Below, piece after piece: positions 37,352 to 46,459 of a DNA stretch of 64,000 nt. Positions within the stretch are counted from its first letter, which is position 1; every line of letters begins with the position of its first letter. The translations under genes were made by a program, and so were the position numbers. Location: the NCBI GenBank assembly GCA_049965795.1, contig JBMFVW010000003.1, positions 1 to 64,000 of the forward strand, written 5' to 3'. The notes below the pieces were generated by a model that did no database searches, was not told the DNA's origin, and saw only the letters and a program-made list of their open reading frames with translations. This DNA comes from Acidulodesulfobacterium_A sp049965795. Lineage in GTDB: Bacteria; SZUA-79; Acidulodesulfobacterales; Acidulodesulfobacteraceae.

Positions 37352-37374
37352 AGTGGGTTATACCCGCTTTTTTT
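37352..37374 (+). terminator. Leader hairpin with U-tract (possible attenuator) abutting rimP
   Basis: The arms AGTGGGT (37352-37358) and ACCCGCT (37362-37368) form a 7-bp stem (one G-T wobble) with loop TAT, followed by seven T. This is a compact intrinsic-terminator shape ending six bases before the rimP start codon. In gammaproteobacteria a rimP leader with a terminator is a known putative attenuator, and the operon encodes NusA, which acts on pausing and termination. The regulatory role here is inferred. Confidence 0.6.
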
Positions 37375-37379
37375 GTTTT

Positions 37380-37859
37380 ATGCACGAAAATTTAATTAAT
37401 GATTTAGAAAATATAATAGAAGATATAGTGCCTTATTACGGATGTTATTTAGTAGGCGCCGTATTTTTTCCGGCTAAAAAAAACAGCGGAGCAATTTTAA
37501 GAGTTTATGTAGATTCCGAAAAAGGGGTCGATATATCGGTTTTATCAGAAATATCTAAAGAAATAGGAATGATTTTAGACGTAAAAGACGTTGTAAAATT
37601 TAAATATACGCTTGAAGTTTCTTCTCCGGGCGTTAACAGAATACTTATAAAGATTAACGATTATAAAAAATTTATCGGAAAAAGAGCTAAAATAGTTTTG
37701 AAAAATAAAACCGAAGGCAGGGTTAATCTTATCGGCGAAATAGCTGATGTTTCGGGCGCAGACGAAAATAAAAAAGTTGCAATTTTCGACGAAATAGAAA
37801 ATAAAATTGTTAAAGTTGATTTTTATGATATAAAAAAAGGAAATCTGTTAGTAGTATAG
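37380..37859 (+). CDS. rimP: Ribosome maturation factor RimP
   Basis: This 159-residue protein is needed for 30S subunit maturation. The N-terminal alpha/beta domain has YYGCYLVGAVFFPAKKNSG and ILRVYVDSEKGVDISVL. The conserved middle is KYTLEVSSPGVNRILIKINDY. A C-terminal SH3-like domain includes RAKIVLKNKTEGRVNLIGEI. I chose ATG 37380 because it leaves about 20 residues before the conserved GCYLVG, as in relatives. The in-frame GTG at 37353 lies inside the leader hairpin. Neither start has a Shine-Dalgarno. It is the first gene of the rimP-nusA-infB operon. Confidence 0.9.
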   Translation: MHENLINDLENIIEDIVPYYGCYLVGAVFFPAKKNSGAILRVYVDSEKGVDISVLSEISKEIGMILDVKDVVKFKYTLEVSSPGVNRILIKINDYKKFIGKRAKIVLKNKTEGRVNLIGEIADVSGADENKKVAIFDEIENKIVKVDFYDIKKGNLLVV

Positions 37860-37905
37860 TGTATATATTTTATAATATTAATTAATAAAATTAAGGAGTT
37901 ATAAG

Positions 37906-39201
37906 GTGCCCCAGATTATTATAAGCGATCTAAATCCTGTAATCGACCAGGTATCTAAAGATAAGAACATCGAAAAACAATTAGTTGTTGAAGCTTTAGA
38001 GCAGGCTATTTTAGCAATTGCCAGAAAAAATCTAGGACAGGGATACGATCTCGAATCGCATTTTACGGATGAAACCGGAGAGATAGAGGTTTTTATGTTT
38101 AAAAAGGTTGTAGAAGACGTTAAAAACCCTAAAACGGAAATATCTCTCGAAGAAGCCCTGAAAGCTGACCCTGAAGTCATTATGGGCGATATTCTAGGAT
38201 TAAAAGTCGAAAAAAATATATACGGCAGAATAGAAGCGCAGGTTGCAAAGCAGATAATTTTTCAAAAAATAAGGGAAATAGAGCATAAAAATATTTTTAA
38301 CGAATTTAACGAGCGAAGAGGAGATATCGTAAGCGGCTTAGTAAGAAAAGTAGAAAAAAATATGATAATAGTCGATCTTGGAAAAACTGAAGCTATTTTA
38401 CCGAGGCAGGAGCAGATATTCAGCGAAACATACAGACCTCATGACAGGATAAGAGCCGTTTTATCTAATATTAAGATGGAAAAAGGCGGACCAAAGCTTG
38501 TCTTGTCGCGCGCCTCCGATGAATTTTTGATCAAGCTTTTTGAGACTGAAGTTCCCGAAATATACGACGGCACGGTTAAAATAGTCAGGGTTGCAAGAGC
38601 GCCGGGTTTCAGGTCTAAAATAGCGGTCGCTACCACAAATAAAGACATAGATCCCGTCGGCGCATGCGTCGGTATGAGAGGCATAAGGATACAGGGTATA
38701 ACTAACGAACTAAGAGGCGAAAAAATAGATATCATACCTTATTCCGATAATCAGGCAAAGTTTGCCGTGAGCGCATTAAGTTCGGTAGAGGTTTCCAATA
38801 TAACGGTAGATGAAGCTTCAAAAACTATTATGATTGTAGTTCCGGACGATCAGCTTGCCCTTGCCATAGGCAAGCAGGGGCAGAACGTCAGGCTTGCTTC
38901 AAAGCTTATAGGCTACAAATTAGATATATTGAGCCAGTCCAAGATTGGTTCTAAAGATAAGAACGCCTATAAAGAACTTATGGAAATACCCGGTATAGGA
39001 GATATTACCGCTAAGCTTTTGTATCAAAACGGCTATGCTTCGATTGAAAGCATTGCCGGCGCCGATGTTGATAAATTAGCTAAAGATATTACGGTCGATA
39101 ATAAAAAAGCGGAGAAGATTATAAATTCCGCAAAGGAATATTTGGAAAAAATTAAAGCGGATTTAGAACTCAAAGAAAAAATAGAACAGGATACGATATA
39201 A
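37906..39201 (+). CDS. nusA: Transcription termination/antitermination protein NusA
   Basis: This 431-residue RNA polymerase-binding factor has an N-terminal domain (1-130), an S1 domain (about 135-200, GDIVSGLVRKVEKNMIIVDLG) and tandem KH domains (about 205-345, including ACVGMRGIRIQGITNELRGE and AIGKQGQNVRLASKLIGYK). A single C-terminal helix-hairpin-helix follows (MEIPGIGDITAKLLYQNGYAS). The E. coli protein has two longer C-terminal repeats. The start is GTG at 37906, with AAGGAG seven bases upstream. It probably helps autoregulate the operon through the leader hairpin. Confidence 0.95.
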   Translation: MPQIIISDLNPVIDQVSKDKNIEKQLVVEALEQAILAIARKNLGQGYDLESHFTDETGEIEVFMFKKVVEDVKNPKTEISLEEALKADPEVIMGDILGLKVEKNIYGRIEAQVAKQIIFQKIREIEHKNIFNEFNERRGDIVSGLVRKVEKNMIIVDLGKTEAILPRQEQIFSETYRPHDRIRAVLSNIKMEKGGPKLVLSRASDEFLIKLFETEVPEIYDGTVKIVRVARAPGFRSKIAVATTNKDIDPVGACVGMRGIRIQGITNELRGEKIDIIPYSDNQAKFAVSALSSVEVSNITVDEASKTIMIVVPDDQLALAIGKQGQNVRLASKLIGYKLDILSQSKIGSKDKNAYKELMEIPGIGDITAKLLYQNGYASIESIAGADVDKLAKDITVDNKKAEKIINSAKEYLEKIKADLELKEKIEQDTI

Positions 39202-39228
39202 ACATCTTTATCGATAAGGACGAAAATA

Positions 39229-41574
39229 ATGGAAGAAAGAAGAGTTTCTAAAGGAGTTATAAGAAGAAGGGCAAGCGCTGCAGAACCGGAAGAATCTAAA
39301 GCTAATTTGCTTGAACCGGCGCCTTCCGCAGATGCGCATAAGACGATACCCGCTGCCTCTGCAGAAGTTTCAGCCGCAGCCGGTGCTTCCGTCGAAACCG
39401 GTAAAGCCGATAAAGGGCAGGTAAAATCTAAGCAGCCGCAAGATGCCGTATTATCGGAAAAAAATTCTAAAGAAAAAGAAAAGACGGGTAAAATAAAAAA
39501 AGGAGAAAAAAACGAATCCGTTCAAAAACCTGACGTCCTTAGCGTAATAAAGACATTAGACGTATCGAAAGTTAAAGCATTGGCTGAAGAAACAGCCGAT
39601 GTTTCAGGACATAAAAAGCCCGTAAAAAAAGAAGAAATAAAGAAAGGGCCTCAGCTTAAATTTTCTAAAAACGAGAAATTCATAGATACGTCGGAAGAAG
39701 GCGAATCTTTTGTTTTCAGGAAGCACAATAAAAGAAAATTCGGCGGCAAGCACGGTAAGCAGGCTAAACATATACAGCAGATAATACCGGAGAAAAAAGC
39801 CTCCAAAAAGGTAATAAAAATCAGCAGCGGTATTACCGTGAACGAGTTGTCGCAGGCTCTTGGAGTTAAAGCCGCAGAAGTTATAAAAAAACTAATGGAT
39901 ATCGGAATTATAGCTACAATGAATCACGTAATAGACGTGGATACCGCATCTCTTATTGCATCGGAGTACGGATATACCGTCGAAAACGTCAGTTTTAACG
40001 AAGCCGTAGCTTTGGAAGAATCCGTTGATCCAGAAGAATCGCTTTTACCCAGGGCTCCGGTAGTTACGGTTATGGGTCATGTAGATCACGGAAAAACTTC
40101 TTTGCTGGATGCCATAAGAAAAACAAACGTAACCTCTAACGAAGCAGGAGGTATAACTCAGCACATAGGAGCATACAGCGTCGAAATCGACGGTTCAATG
40201 ATAACTTTTTTAGATACACCCGGTCACGAAGCTTTTACGGAAATGAGGGCAAGAGGAGCCGGCATTACCGATATCGTTGTTTTAGTCGTTGCCGCGGACG
40301 ACGGAGTTATGCCTCAGACTATAGAAGCTATTAATCATGCTAAGGCGGCAAACGTTCCTATTATAGTTGCAATAAATAAAATAGACAAACCCGGAGCTAA
40401 CCCAGCTAAAATTAAAAACAGTCTTTTAGAATACGGTCTTGTTTCGGAAGAGCTTGGCGGGACTACTCTTTATGCGGAGGTTTCTGCTAAAGCCGGCACC
40501 GGAATAAAAGAACTTTTAGAGCTTATTATTCTTCAAGCCGAAATATTGGAATTAAAGGCAAATCCTAATAAACCGGCAAGAGGAACCGTTATAGAGGCAA
40601 AGCTTGATAAAGGAAGGGGACCGGTTGCCACCGTATTGATTCAGAGCGGAACTTTAAACGTTAACGATAGCGCCGTCTGCGGTTTATATTACGTTAAAGT
40701 CAGAGCTATGCTGGATTATAAAGGAAATAAAATATTATCCGCAGGACCTTCCACGCCCGTCGAGATATTCGGATTAGAAGGAGTCGCATCTCCCGGCGAT
40801 AATTTTATCGCCCTTAAAGATGAAAAAGAGGCTAAAAGAATAAGCTTGGAAAGACAGTTGAAACACAGAGAATCGGAGCTTAATTCAAATGCAAGATTAA
40901 CTCTTGAAGGTTTGTATGAAAAGATTAAAACAGGCGATGTAAAAGAACTTAAGTTAATAGTAAAAACGGACGTTTACGGCTCTATGGAAGCATTAATACA
41001 GTCGTTTAAAAAACTCTCTAATCCAAAAGTTAAGGTAAACGTTATTCACGGCGGCGCTTCCGCTATAACCGAAAGCGACGTTATGCTTGCAAAAGCTACC
41101 AATTCGATAATTATAGCGTTCAACGTACGTCCGGAACCTAAAGCTTCGGCTTTAAGCGAAACGGAAGGAATAGAAATAAGGTATTACAGCATAATTTACG
41201 ATGCAGTTAAAGACATTAAAGATGCTATGGAAGGGCTTCTTGCTCCTATAGAAAACGAGAAAATTACAGGAAAAGTAGAAGTAAGGAATGTTTTTAACGT
41301 TCCAAAATTCGGAGCCGTCGCAGGCTCTTTCGTTTTGAACGGCACTATTAAAAGGTCTTCTAACGTCAGACTGCTCAGGGACAATGTTGTAGTATATACG
41401 GGACATATAAATTCTCTAAAAAGATTTAAAGACGACGTTAAAGAGGTTCAGGCTAATTTTGAATGCGGTATTTTGCTTGAAAATTTTAACGACGTAAAAA
41501 CGGGAGATATAATAGAGGCTTTTGATATAGAATATATAAAACAGACTCTGGAATCCGCAGACGGTAAAATATAA
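39229..41574 (+). CDS. infB: Translation initiation factor IF-2
   Basis: This 781-residue GTPase delivers fMet-tRNA to the 30S subunit. The first 190 residues or so are a charged, Ala/Lys/Glu-rich low-complexity linker. A short IF2_N domain (VNELSQALGVKAAEVIKKLMD) follows. The G domain starts near 276 with VTVMGHVDHGKTSLLDAI, DTPGHEAF, and NKIDKP. Domains II-IV follow, ending with the fMet-tRNA-binding C2 region FECGILLENFNDVKTGDIIEAF. It sits 28 bp downstream of nusA in the conserved order. Confidence 0.97.
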   Translation: MEERRVSKGVIRRRASAAEPEESKANLLEPAPSADAHKTIPAASAEVSAAAGASVETGKADKGQVKSKQPQDAVLSEKNSKEKEKTGKIKKGEKNESVQKPDVLSVIKTLDVSKVKALAEETADVSGHKKPVKKEEIKKGPQLKFSKNEKFIDTSEEGESFVFRKHNKRKFGGKHGKQAKHIQQIIPEKKASKKVIKISSGITVNELSQALGVKAAEVIKKLMDIGIIATMNHVIDVDTASLIASEYGYTVENVSFNEAVALEESVDPEESLLPRAPVVTVMGHVDHGKTSLLDAIRKTNVTSNEAGGITQHIGAYSVEIDGSMITFLDTPGHEAFTEMRARGAGITDIVVLVVAADDGVMPQTIEAINHAKAANVPIIVAINKIDKPGANPAKIKNSLLEYGLVSEELGGTTLYAEVSAKAGTGIKELLELIILQAEILELKANPNKPARGTVIEAKLDKGRGPVATVLIQSGTLNVNDSAVCGLYYVKVRAMLDYKGNKILSAGPSTPVEIFGLEGVASPGDNFIALKDEKEAKRISLERQLKHRESELNSNARLTLEGLYEKIKTGDVKELKLIVKTDVYGSMEALIQSFKKLSNPKVKVNVIHGGASAITESDVMLAKATNSIIIAFNVRPEPKASALSETEGIEIRYYSIIYDAVKDIKDAMEGLLAPIENEKITGKVEVRNVFNVPKFGAVAGSFVLNGTIKRSSNVRLLRDNVVVYTGHINSLKRFKDDVKEVQANFECGILLENFNDVKTGDIIEAFDIEYIKQTLESADGKI

Positions 41575-41598
41575 ATAATAAAAGAGGTTTTAGGAAAA

Positions 41599-41952
41599 TT
41601 GATAGAAAGAAATAAAAGGGTCGCCGAACTTATAGCAAGAGAAGTTTCTTTATGTTTGGAATTTGAAGTAAACGATGCAAGACTAAAAAATGTTACTATT
41701 ATAAACGCCGAAATCTCTAAAGATCTTAAATTTTGTAAAATATTTTTCAGCGTTATGGGTTCCGAGAAAGAAATTAAAAAAGCATTAAGCGGTTTTGAAA
41801 GTTCTAAAAATTTTATTAAAAAAGCAGTTTTTTCAAAGGTGCTTTTAAGAGTTGTTCCGGAAATAAGATTTGAATATTACGACGGATTAAAGCAGGCATT
41901 TGAAATAAATAACATAATAAACAATTATAAAATTAATAAATTAAACAAATAG
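41599..41952 (+). CDS. rbfA: Ribosome-binding factor A
   Basis: This 117-residue KH-like protein binds the 30S subunit and helps mature the 5' end of 16S rRNA. It reads RNKRVAELIAREVSLCLEFE, then VTIINAEISKDLKFCKIFFSV and the late VPEIRFEYYDGLKQAFEINNII. The start is TTG at 41599. There is no ATG that keeps the conserved N-terminus, and a weak AGG lies 6 bp upstream. Length is normal. It sits between infB and the DHH phosphoesterase. Confidence 0.93.
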   Translation: MIERNKRVAELIAREVSLCLEFEVNDARLKNVTIINAEISKDLKFCKIFFSVMGSEKEIKKALSGFESSKNFIKKAVFSKVLLRVVPEIRFEYYDGLKQAFEINNIINNYKINKLNK

Positions 41953-41975
41953 AATTAAAAAGGGCATATAAATTT

Positions 41976-43112
41976 ATGATATCTTTAAAGAAAGATTATT
42001 CGGTTTCGGATTTAAACAATTTTAAAAATACCGCTGACGAGATATTCCGCATAATAGAAACGTCAAAAAAAATAATGATATCCACCCATGAAAATCCGGA
42101 AGGGGATGCTATAAGTTCCGCTATAGCGACGGGGTTATTTCTGAAATCTTTAGACAAAGAGGTCTATCTGTATGAAAAAGATCAGATACCTGCTAATTTG
42201 AAATTTTTACCGGAGTCTGATAAATTTTTAAACGAATTCCCAAAAGAGCCGATTGATCTTCTTATTGTAGTAGATTGCGGCGAATTTTCCAGAATCGGTT
42301 CAAATTACGAACAGCTTTCCGGAATAAACAGAATAATTAATATAGACCATCATTTTACCAACACGTATTTCGGGCATGCAAATCTCGTCCTGCCTGATGC
42401 AAGTTCTGCCGGAGAAGTTCTTTTTTATCTTTTTCTTGCGTACGGAGCATATATAAACAATATTAAATATTCGCCGTTCGATAATTTCCTTGGGGATAAA
42501 TTTGCGGAACCTTTGCCCTGCGATAAAGAAGACCGCGCTAAAATATTGTCTTTTATAAGCGACGATATAGCGCTTTCATTATACACGTCTATTCTTACCG
42601 ATACCGGTTCTTTCCATTATTCTTCCGCAAATAAAAGATCGTTCTATATATGTTCGGTGTTAAACGAATACAAGCTGGATCCGTCTGCAATAGCAACCGA
42701 GCTTTTTGAAACTAAACCTGCGGAGATGTACTTTTTGCTTGGCAAGAGCTTGAATACCTTAGAATTTTCTTCAGGCGGAAAAGTTGCTTCTATGGTCGGT
42801 ACCAAAAAAATGATAGAAGACGTTCTTAAGGAATCCGATTCTGGAAAAATTAACGGGTTGTATGAAAATTTCGTTAATTATCCAAGGTCTATTCAGGGAG
42901 TAGAAATTGCAATATTTTTTAGGGAAACCGGTTTTAATCAGTATAGGTTGAATTTTAGGTCAAAAAGTTATGCAAACGTCGCATATGTTGCCGAAAAGTT
43001 CGGCGGCGGCGGGCATAAATTTGCGGCAGGATGCAAAGTGAGCGGTGATATAAATGAAATTAAAAAAGATGTATATAAATATTGCGGCGAAATATTAAAC
43101 GAAAAAGCATAA
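41976..43112 (+). CDS. nrnA: DHH-family phosphoesterase, nanoRNase/pAp phosphatase type
   Basis: This 378-residue cytoplasmic enzyme of the NrnA group degrades short oligoribonucleotides and may hydrolyse 3'-phosphoadenosine phosphate. Motif I is STHENPEGDAISSAIATGLF (about 34-53). The second motif is VDCGEFSRIG, and the third is the DHH in INIDHHFTNTYFG (about 123-135). The DHHA1 substrate-binding domain has FGGGGHKFAAGC near the C-terminus. An insert of about 25 residues (about 160-185, SPFDNFLGDKFAEPL) is larger than in most relatives. The rbfA-nrnA-truB order is seen in many bacteria. Confidence 0.9.
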   Translation: MISLKKDYSVSDLNNFKNTADEIFRIIETSKKIMISTHENPEGDAISSAIATGLFLKSLDKEVYLYEKDQIPANLKFLPESDKFLNEFPKEPIDLLIVVDCGEFSRIGSNYEQLSGINRIINIDHHFTNTYFGHANLVLPDASSAGEVLFYLFLAYGAYINNIKYSPFDNFLGDKFAEPLPCDKEDRAKILSFISDDIALSLYTSILTDTGSFHYSSANKRSFYICSVLNEYKLDPSAIATELFETKPAEMYFLLGKSLNTLEFSSGGKVASMVGTKKMIEDVLKESDSGKINGLYENFVNYPRSIQGVEIAIFFRETGFNQYRLNFRSKSYANVAYVAEKFGGGGHKFAAGCKVSGDINEIKKDVYKYCGEILNEKA

Positions 43113-43117
43113 AAATT

Positions 43118-43873
43118 ATGAAAATATACGATAAAAGCTTAAACGGAGTTTTGATTATAGATAAGCCGGAAAATATGACTTCGTTTAATGTAGATTATCA
43201 TATAAAAAAGCGGCTTAACTGTTCAAAGGTCGGACATGCCGGTACGCTTGATCCTTTTGCTACGGGAGTTTTGCCTGTTCTTATAAATAGCGCTACCAAA
43301 CTTCAGGATCGTTTGGTTAACATGCCTAAATCATATGAAGGGACTTTAAGGCTTGGAATAAGCACGGATACTCTTGATATTACCGGCAGTCAAAACGGTT
43401 ATAGGGAAGTGTCGGATTCCGAAGCCGAAAGCGTAGCCGATTATTTAAAAAATATATCTGGGGATTTCATTCAGAAAATTCCCGCTTTCAGTGCGCGAAA
43501 ATATAAAGGCATCCCTCTATATAAGTATGCGAGAAAGAATATAGACGTAGTTACGGATAATCCTACATCGGTGGTTAAAATATATAATTTTGAAATAAAA
43601 TCCGTCGGCAATCCTTTAATAGATTTTAAATGCACAGTTTCTAAAGGGACTTATATAAGGGCTATTGCCCAGGAAATAATTGATAAATTTGATATTCCGG
43701 CTCAGCTTTACAGCCTCAGAAGAACAAGCGCTGGAGGTTTTGATGTTTCTGATGCTTTGCCTCGGGATTTTATTGAAAAAGATGCAGATTTTCTAATAAA
43801 AAACATTATACCTGCCGGCAATATTAACGTTAAACTTAATATTAACGGGGCTGAATTCAATTCCGACCCGTGA
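43118..43873 (+). CDS. truB: tRNA pseudouridine(55) synthase
   Basis: This 251-residue enzyme makes pseudouridine 55 in the tRNA T-loop. It reads LNGVLIIDKPENMTSFNV, then the catalytic Asp in GHAGTLDPFATGVLPV (about 38-53), KSYEGTLRLGISTDTLD and SKGTYIRAIAQEI. I start at ATG 43118 because the longer frame adds a basic leader overlapping nrnA. The last ten codons (INGAEFNSDP) and the stop lie inside a 39-bp repeat unit that recurs 50 bp downstream, so the native C-terminus seems to have been replaced. No C-terminal PUA domain is present. Confidence 0.93.
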   Translation: MKIYDKSLNGVLIIDKPENMTSFNVDYHIKKRLNCSKVGHAGTLDPFATGVLPVLINSATKLQDRLVNMPKSYEGTLRLGISTDTLDITGSQNGYREVSDSEAESVADYLKNISGDFIQKIPAFSARKYKGIPLYKYARKNIDVVTDNPTSVVKIYNFEIKSVGNPLIDFKCTVSKGTYIRAIAQEIIDKFDIPAQLYSLRRTSAGGFDVSDALPRDFIEKDADFLIKNIIPAGNINVKLNINGAEFNSDP

Positions 43874-43929
43874 CAAATTGTATATAAATTATTAACGGAG
43901 CGGAATTCAATTCCGACCCGTGACAAATT
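43841..43929 (+). repeat. Direct repeat pair (39 bp, 50-bp period) of type-2 module
   Basis: The unit at 43841-43879 recurs at 43891-43929 with two mismatches. Each contains the short palindrome GGAATTCAATTCC-like core and CCGACCCGTGACAAATT. The first copy encodes the end of truB, including its TGA stop. The pair lies between truB and rpsO. It shares the GAATTCAATTC core with the type-2 modules at 16931, 30462 and 55059. Confidence 0.85.
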
Positions 43930-43956
43930 ATTATAACCTTAAGGGGGTTCAATTAA

Positions 43957-44226
43957 ATGGCTATTTCTAAAGAAGAAAAAACTACGATTATCAACAAATT
44001 TAAAACTCATGAACATGATTCAGGCTCAGTTGAAGTTCAGGTATCGCTGCTTACCTACAGAATTAATTTATTGTCGGAACATTTTAAAAAATTTGCAAAA
44101 GACCATCATTCAAGAAGAGGTCTTCTGAAGATGGTAGCAAGAAGAAGGCATCTCCTGGATTATTTAAAAAATAAAGACGAAGCAAGATATAAGACTCTTA
44201 TAGAATCCCTTGATCTTCGCAAATAA
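43957..44226 (+). CDS. rpsO: 30S ribosomal protein S15
   Basis: This 89-residue primary 16S rRNA-binding protein has the full S15 pattern: INKFKTHEHDSGSVEVQVSL, RINLLSEHFKKFAKDHHSRRGLL and MVARRRHLLDYLKNKDEARY. AAGGGGG is well placed before the ATG. It lies between truB and pnp, the order found in most bacteria. In E. coli S15 represses its own translation through a pseudoknot in the leader; no such structure was identified here. Confidence 0.97.
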   Translation: MAISKEEKTTIINKFKTHEHDSGSVEVQVSLLTYRINLLSEHFKKFAKDHHSRRGLLKMVARRRHLLDYLKNKDEARYKTLIESLDLRK

Positions 44227-44242
44227 AACGGCATTTGAATAT

Positions 44243-44340
44243 ACGGAAAAGATGCAAGGTTTTATTTTTCGTATATGTAAGAGTGAATTAATCCGACGCC
44301 TTTTCGGTAGAAATAAAATTTCTGCCGCAGGATTAAGGTT
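44243..44340 (+). repeat. Shortened type-1 element, copy 7
   Basis: The left arm GGAAAAGATGCAAGGTTTTA starts at 44245. A shortened centre (TTTTTCGTATATGTAAGAGTG) leads to the right arm AATTAATCCGACGCCTTTTC and an outer right arm TTTCTGCCGCAGGATTAAGG (44319-44338). The outer left arm is missing. The order of arms gives plus direction. It lies between rpsO and pnp. Confidence 0.75.
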
Positions 44341-44389
44341 TATATTTACAACAATCGGTTAAACTGTTTATAATTTTATAGGAGACGAA

Positions 44390-46459
44390 ATGACAAGTAA
44401 AACAATAATGTTCGACGGTAAAAAAATAACCGTGGAAACGGGCAGGCTTGCAAAGCAGGCATCCGGAAGCGCATTAGTGACGATAGGGGATACTAAAGTT
44501 CTCGTTACTGCGTGCTTAAACAAAAATATTAAAGAAGGCACGGATTTTTTGCCGCTTACCGTTAACTACGTTGAAAAATATTATGCCGCCGGCAAAATAC
44601 CCGGAGGTTTTTTTAAAAGGGAAGCAAGACCAAGCGAAAAAGAGGTTTTAACTTCAAGATTTTTAGACAGGCCTATAAGACCACTTTTTCCGGATAATTA
44701 TTATTTAGATACCCAGATTATAGCTACGGTTATATCTATGGACGGCGAAAACGATCCTGATATGGCCGCAATGATAGGCGTTTCATTTTCTTTAATGATA
44801 TCCGAAGCTCCTTTTAACGGACCTACGGCAGGCGTCAGGGTAGCAAGGATAAACGGTAAATTTATTGCCAATCCTACATATAAAGAGCTTGAAGAAAGCG
44901 ATACTTTTCTTATAGTCGCCGGTTCTAAAGATGCCATAACGATGGTGGAGGGCAGTTTCAACGAGTTAGACGAAGAAGAGCTTATTTCTGCCATAGAGTT
45001 TGCGCACGTCAAAATTAAGGAATTAATCGAATTTCAGAATAGTATTTTATCGGAAATAGACATTAAAAAGGTTTCTATAGAAGAAATTAAACTGCCCGAC
45101 GGATTATATGAAAGAGTAAAAGAGCTTTCGTTTGACGATCTGTCGGATGCTCTTAGAATTCCGGCGAAGCTTGAAAGAAACGAAAGAGTCGAAAATTTAA
45201 ACAATAAAATTATCGAGCTTCTTAAAGAATCTTATCCGGAACATGAAGCTGCAATATCGCATATTATGGAATCTATACAGAAAGACATATTGAGGAATAA
45301 TATAATAAAAGACGGTTTAAGAATTGACGGAAGAGGACTTAAAGAAATAAGGCCTATTACTTGCTCGGTCGGCGAATTGCCTATGGCTCACGGCAGTGCG
45401 GTTTTTACCAGGGGCGAAACTCAGGCTTTAGTAGCCGCGACTCTTGGAACAAAGTTCGACGAACAGATAATAGATGCACCTGAAAAAGAATCTGCTAAAA
45501 GATTCATGCTTCATTATAATTTTCCTCCTTTTTCGGTCGGCGAAGTAGCGCCGCTAAGGTCTCCTGGCAGAAGAGAAATAGGACACGGCTCTCTGGGCGA
45601 AAAAGCTTTAAGATATATAATTCCAACCGCTGAAAAATTTCCTTACACTATAAGACTGGTTTCCGAAATTTTAGAATCCAACGGTTCATCTTCCCAGGCA
45701 ACTATATGCGGAGGCACACTGGCATTGATGGATGCCGGCGTTCCTATCAAAGCTCCCGTCGCAGGAATAGCCATGGGACTTATAAAAGAAGGCGAAAGCA
45801 TAGCTATACTTTCGGACATTCTCGGCGATGAAGACCATCTCGGCGACATGGATTTCAAAGTTGCGGGAACGTCTAACGGAGTTACGGCTTTACAGATGGA
45901 TATAAAAATTTCTGGAGTTACGAGCGAAATTTTAAGAAACGCTCTTTCGCAGGCAAAAGAAGGACGATTGCATATACTTAGCATAATGCTTCAGTCTATT
46001 TCGGAGCCGAGAAAAGAAATGGCGCAAAATGCTCCCAGAATAGTCACCATGAACGTTAAGCCGGAAAAAGTAAGGGAAGTTATCGGTTCCGGCGGCAAAG
46101 TAATAAAAGGAATAATAGAAAAAACAGGCGCAAAAGTAGATATAGATGATTCTGGAAAAGTGACAATTTCTTCAAACAACGGTGAATCTCTTAAACTTGC
46201 CGTTGCTATGATAAACGATATTACTCAGGAAGCAGAAATAGGTAAAATTTATTTCGGTAAAGTAAGAAAGATAATGGATTTCGGAGCTTTCGTCGAGATA
46301 TTTCCGGGCACCGACGGATTAGTCCATATTTCGCAGATAGATAATAAAAGAGTGGAAAAAGTTTCCGACGTATTAAAAGAAGGAGACGAAGTGAAAGTTA
46401 AAGTATTAGATATAGATAAAGCAGGAAAAATAAAACTGTCTATTAAAGAAACTTTATGA
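44390..46459 (+). CDS. pnp: Polyribonucleotide nucleotidyltransferase
   Basis: This 689-residue PNPase catalyses phosphorolytic 3'-5' RNA decay. Two RNase PH domains are present: about 1-225, with GGFFKREARPSEKEVLTSR, and about 310-545, with AHGSAVFTRGETQALVAATLG and ILGDEDHLGDMDFKVAGT. They flank a helical domain. A KH domain (about 550-610, REVIGSGGKVIKGIIEKTGA) and an S1 domain (about 615-685, GKVRKIMDFGAFVEIFPG) complete it. AGGAG precedes the ATG. Its stop overlaps the M16 peptidase start by 4 bp. Confidence 0.97.
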   Translation: MTSKTIMFDGKKITVETGRLAKQASGSALVTIGDTKVLVTACLNKNIKEGTDFLPLTVNYVEKYYAAGKIPGGFFKREARPSEKEVLTSRFLDRPIRPLFPDNYYLDTQIIATVISMDGENDPDMAAMIGVSFSLMISEAPFNGPTAGVRVARINGKFIANPTYKELEESDTFLIVAGSKDAITMVEGSFNELDEEELISAIEFAHVKIKELIEFQNSILSEIDIKKVSIEEIKLPDGLYERVKELSFDDLSDALRIPAKLERNERVENLNNKIIELLKESYPEHEAAISHIMESIQKDILRNNIIKDGLRIDGRGLKEIRPITCSVGELPMAHGSAVFTRGETQALVAATLGTKFDEQIIDAPEKESAKRFMLHYNFPPFSVGEVAPLRSPGRREIGHGSLGEKALRYIIPTAEKFPYTIRLVSEILESNGSSSQATICGGTLALMDAGVPIKAPVAGIAMGLIKEGESIAILSDILGDEDHLGDMDFKVAGTSNGVTALQMDIKISGVTSEILRNALSQAKEGRLHILSIMLQSISEPRKEMAQNAPRIVTMNVKPEKVREVIGSGGKVIKGIIEKTGAKVDIDDSGKVTISSNNGESLKLAVAMINDITQEAEIGKIYFGKVRKIMDFGAFVEIFPGTDGLVHISQIDNKRVEKVSDVLKEGDEVKVKVLDIDKAGKIKLSIKETL

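Noticed and set aside
37353..37379. In-frame GTG start giving rimP nine extra residues
   Set aside because: The GTG lies inside the leader hairpin, has no ribosome-binding site, and makes the N-terminus longer than in relatives. ATG 37380 was preferred.
43082..43117. Longer truB start overlapping nrnA
   Set aside because: It adds a basic leader (RRNIKRKSIKI) not seen in TruB. ATG 43118 fits the conserved start.
44345..44374. TTTACA-N18-TATAAT before pnp as a promoter
   Set aside because: The boxes are good, but transcription would start at about 44381, on the AGGAG ribosome-binding site itself, so it cannot drive normal pnp translation.
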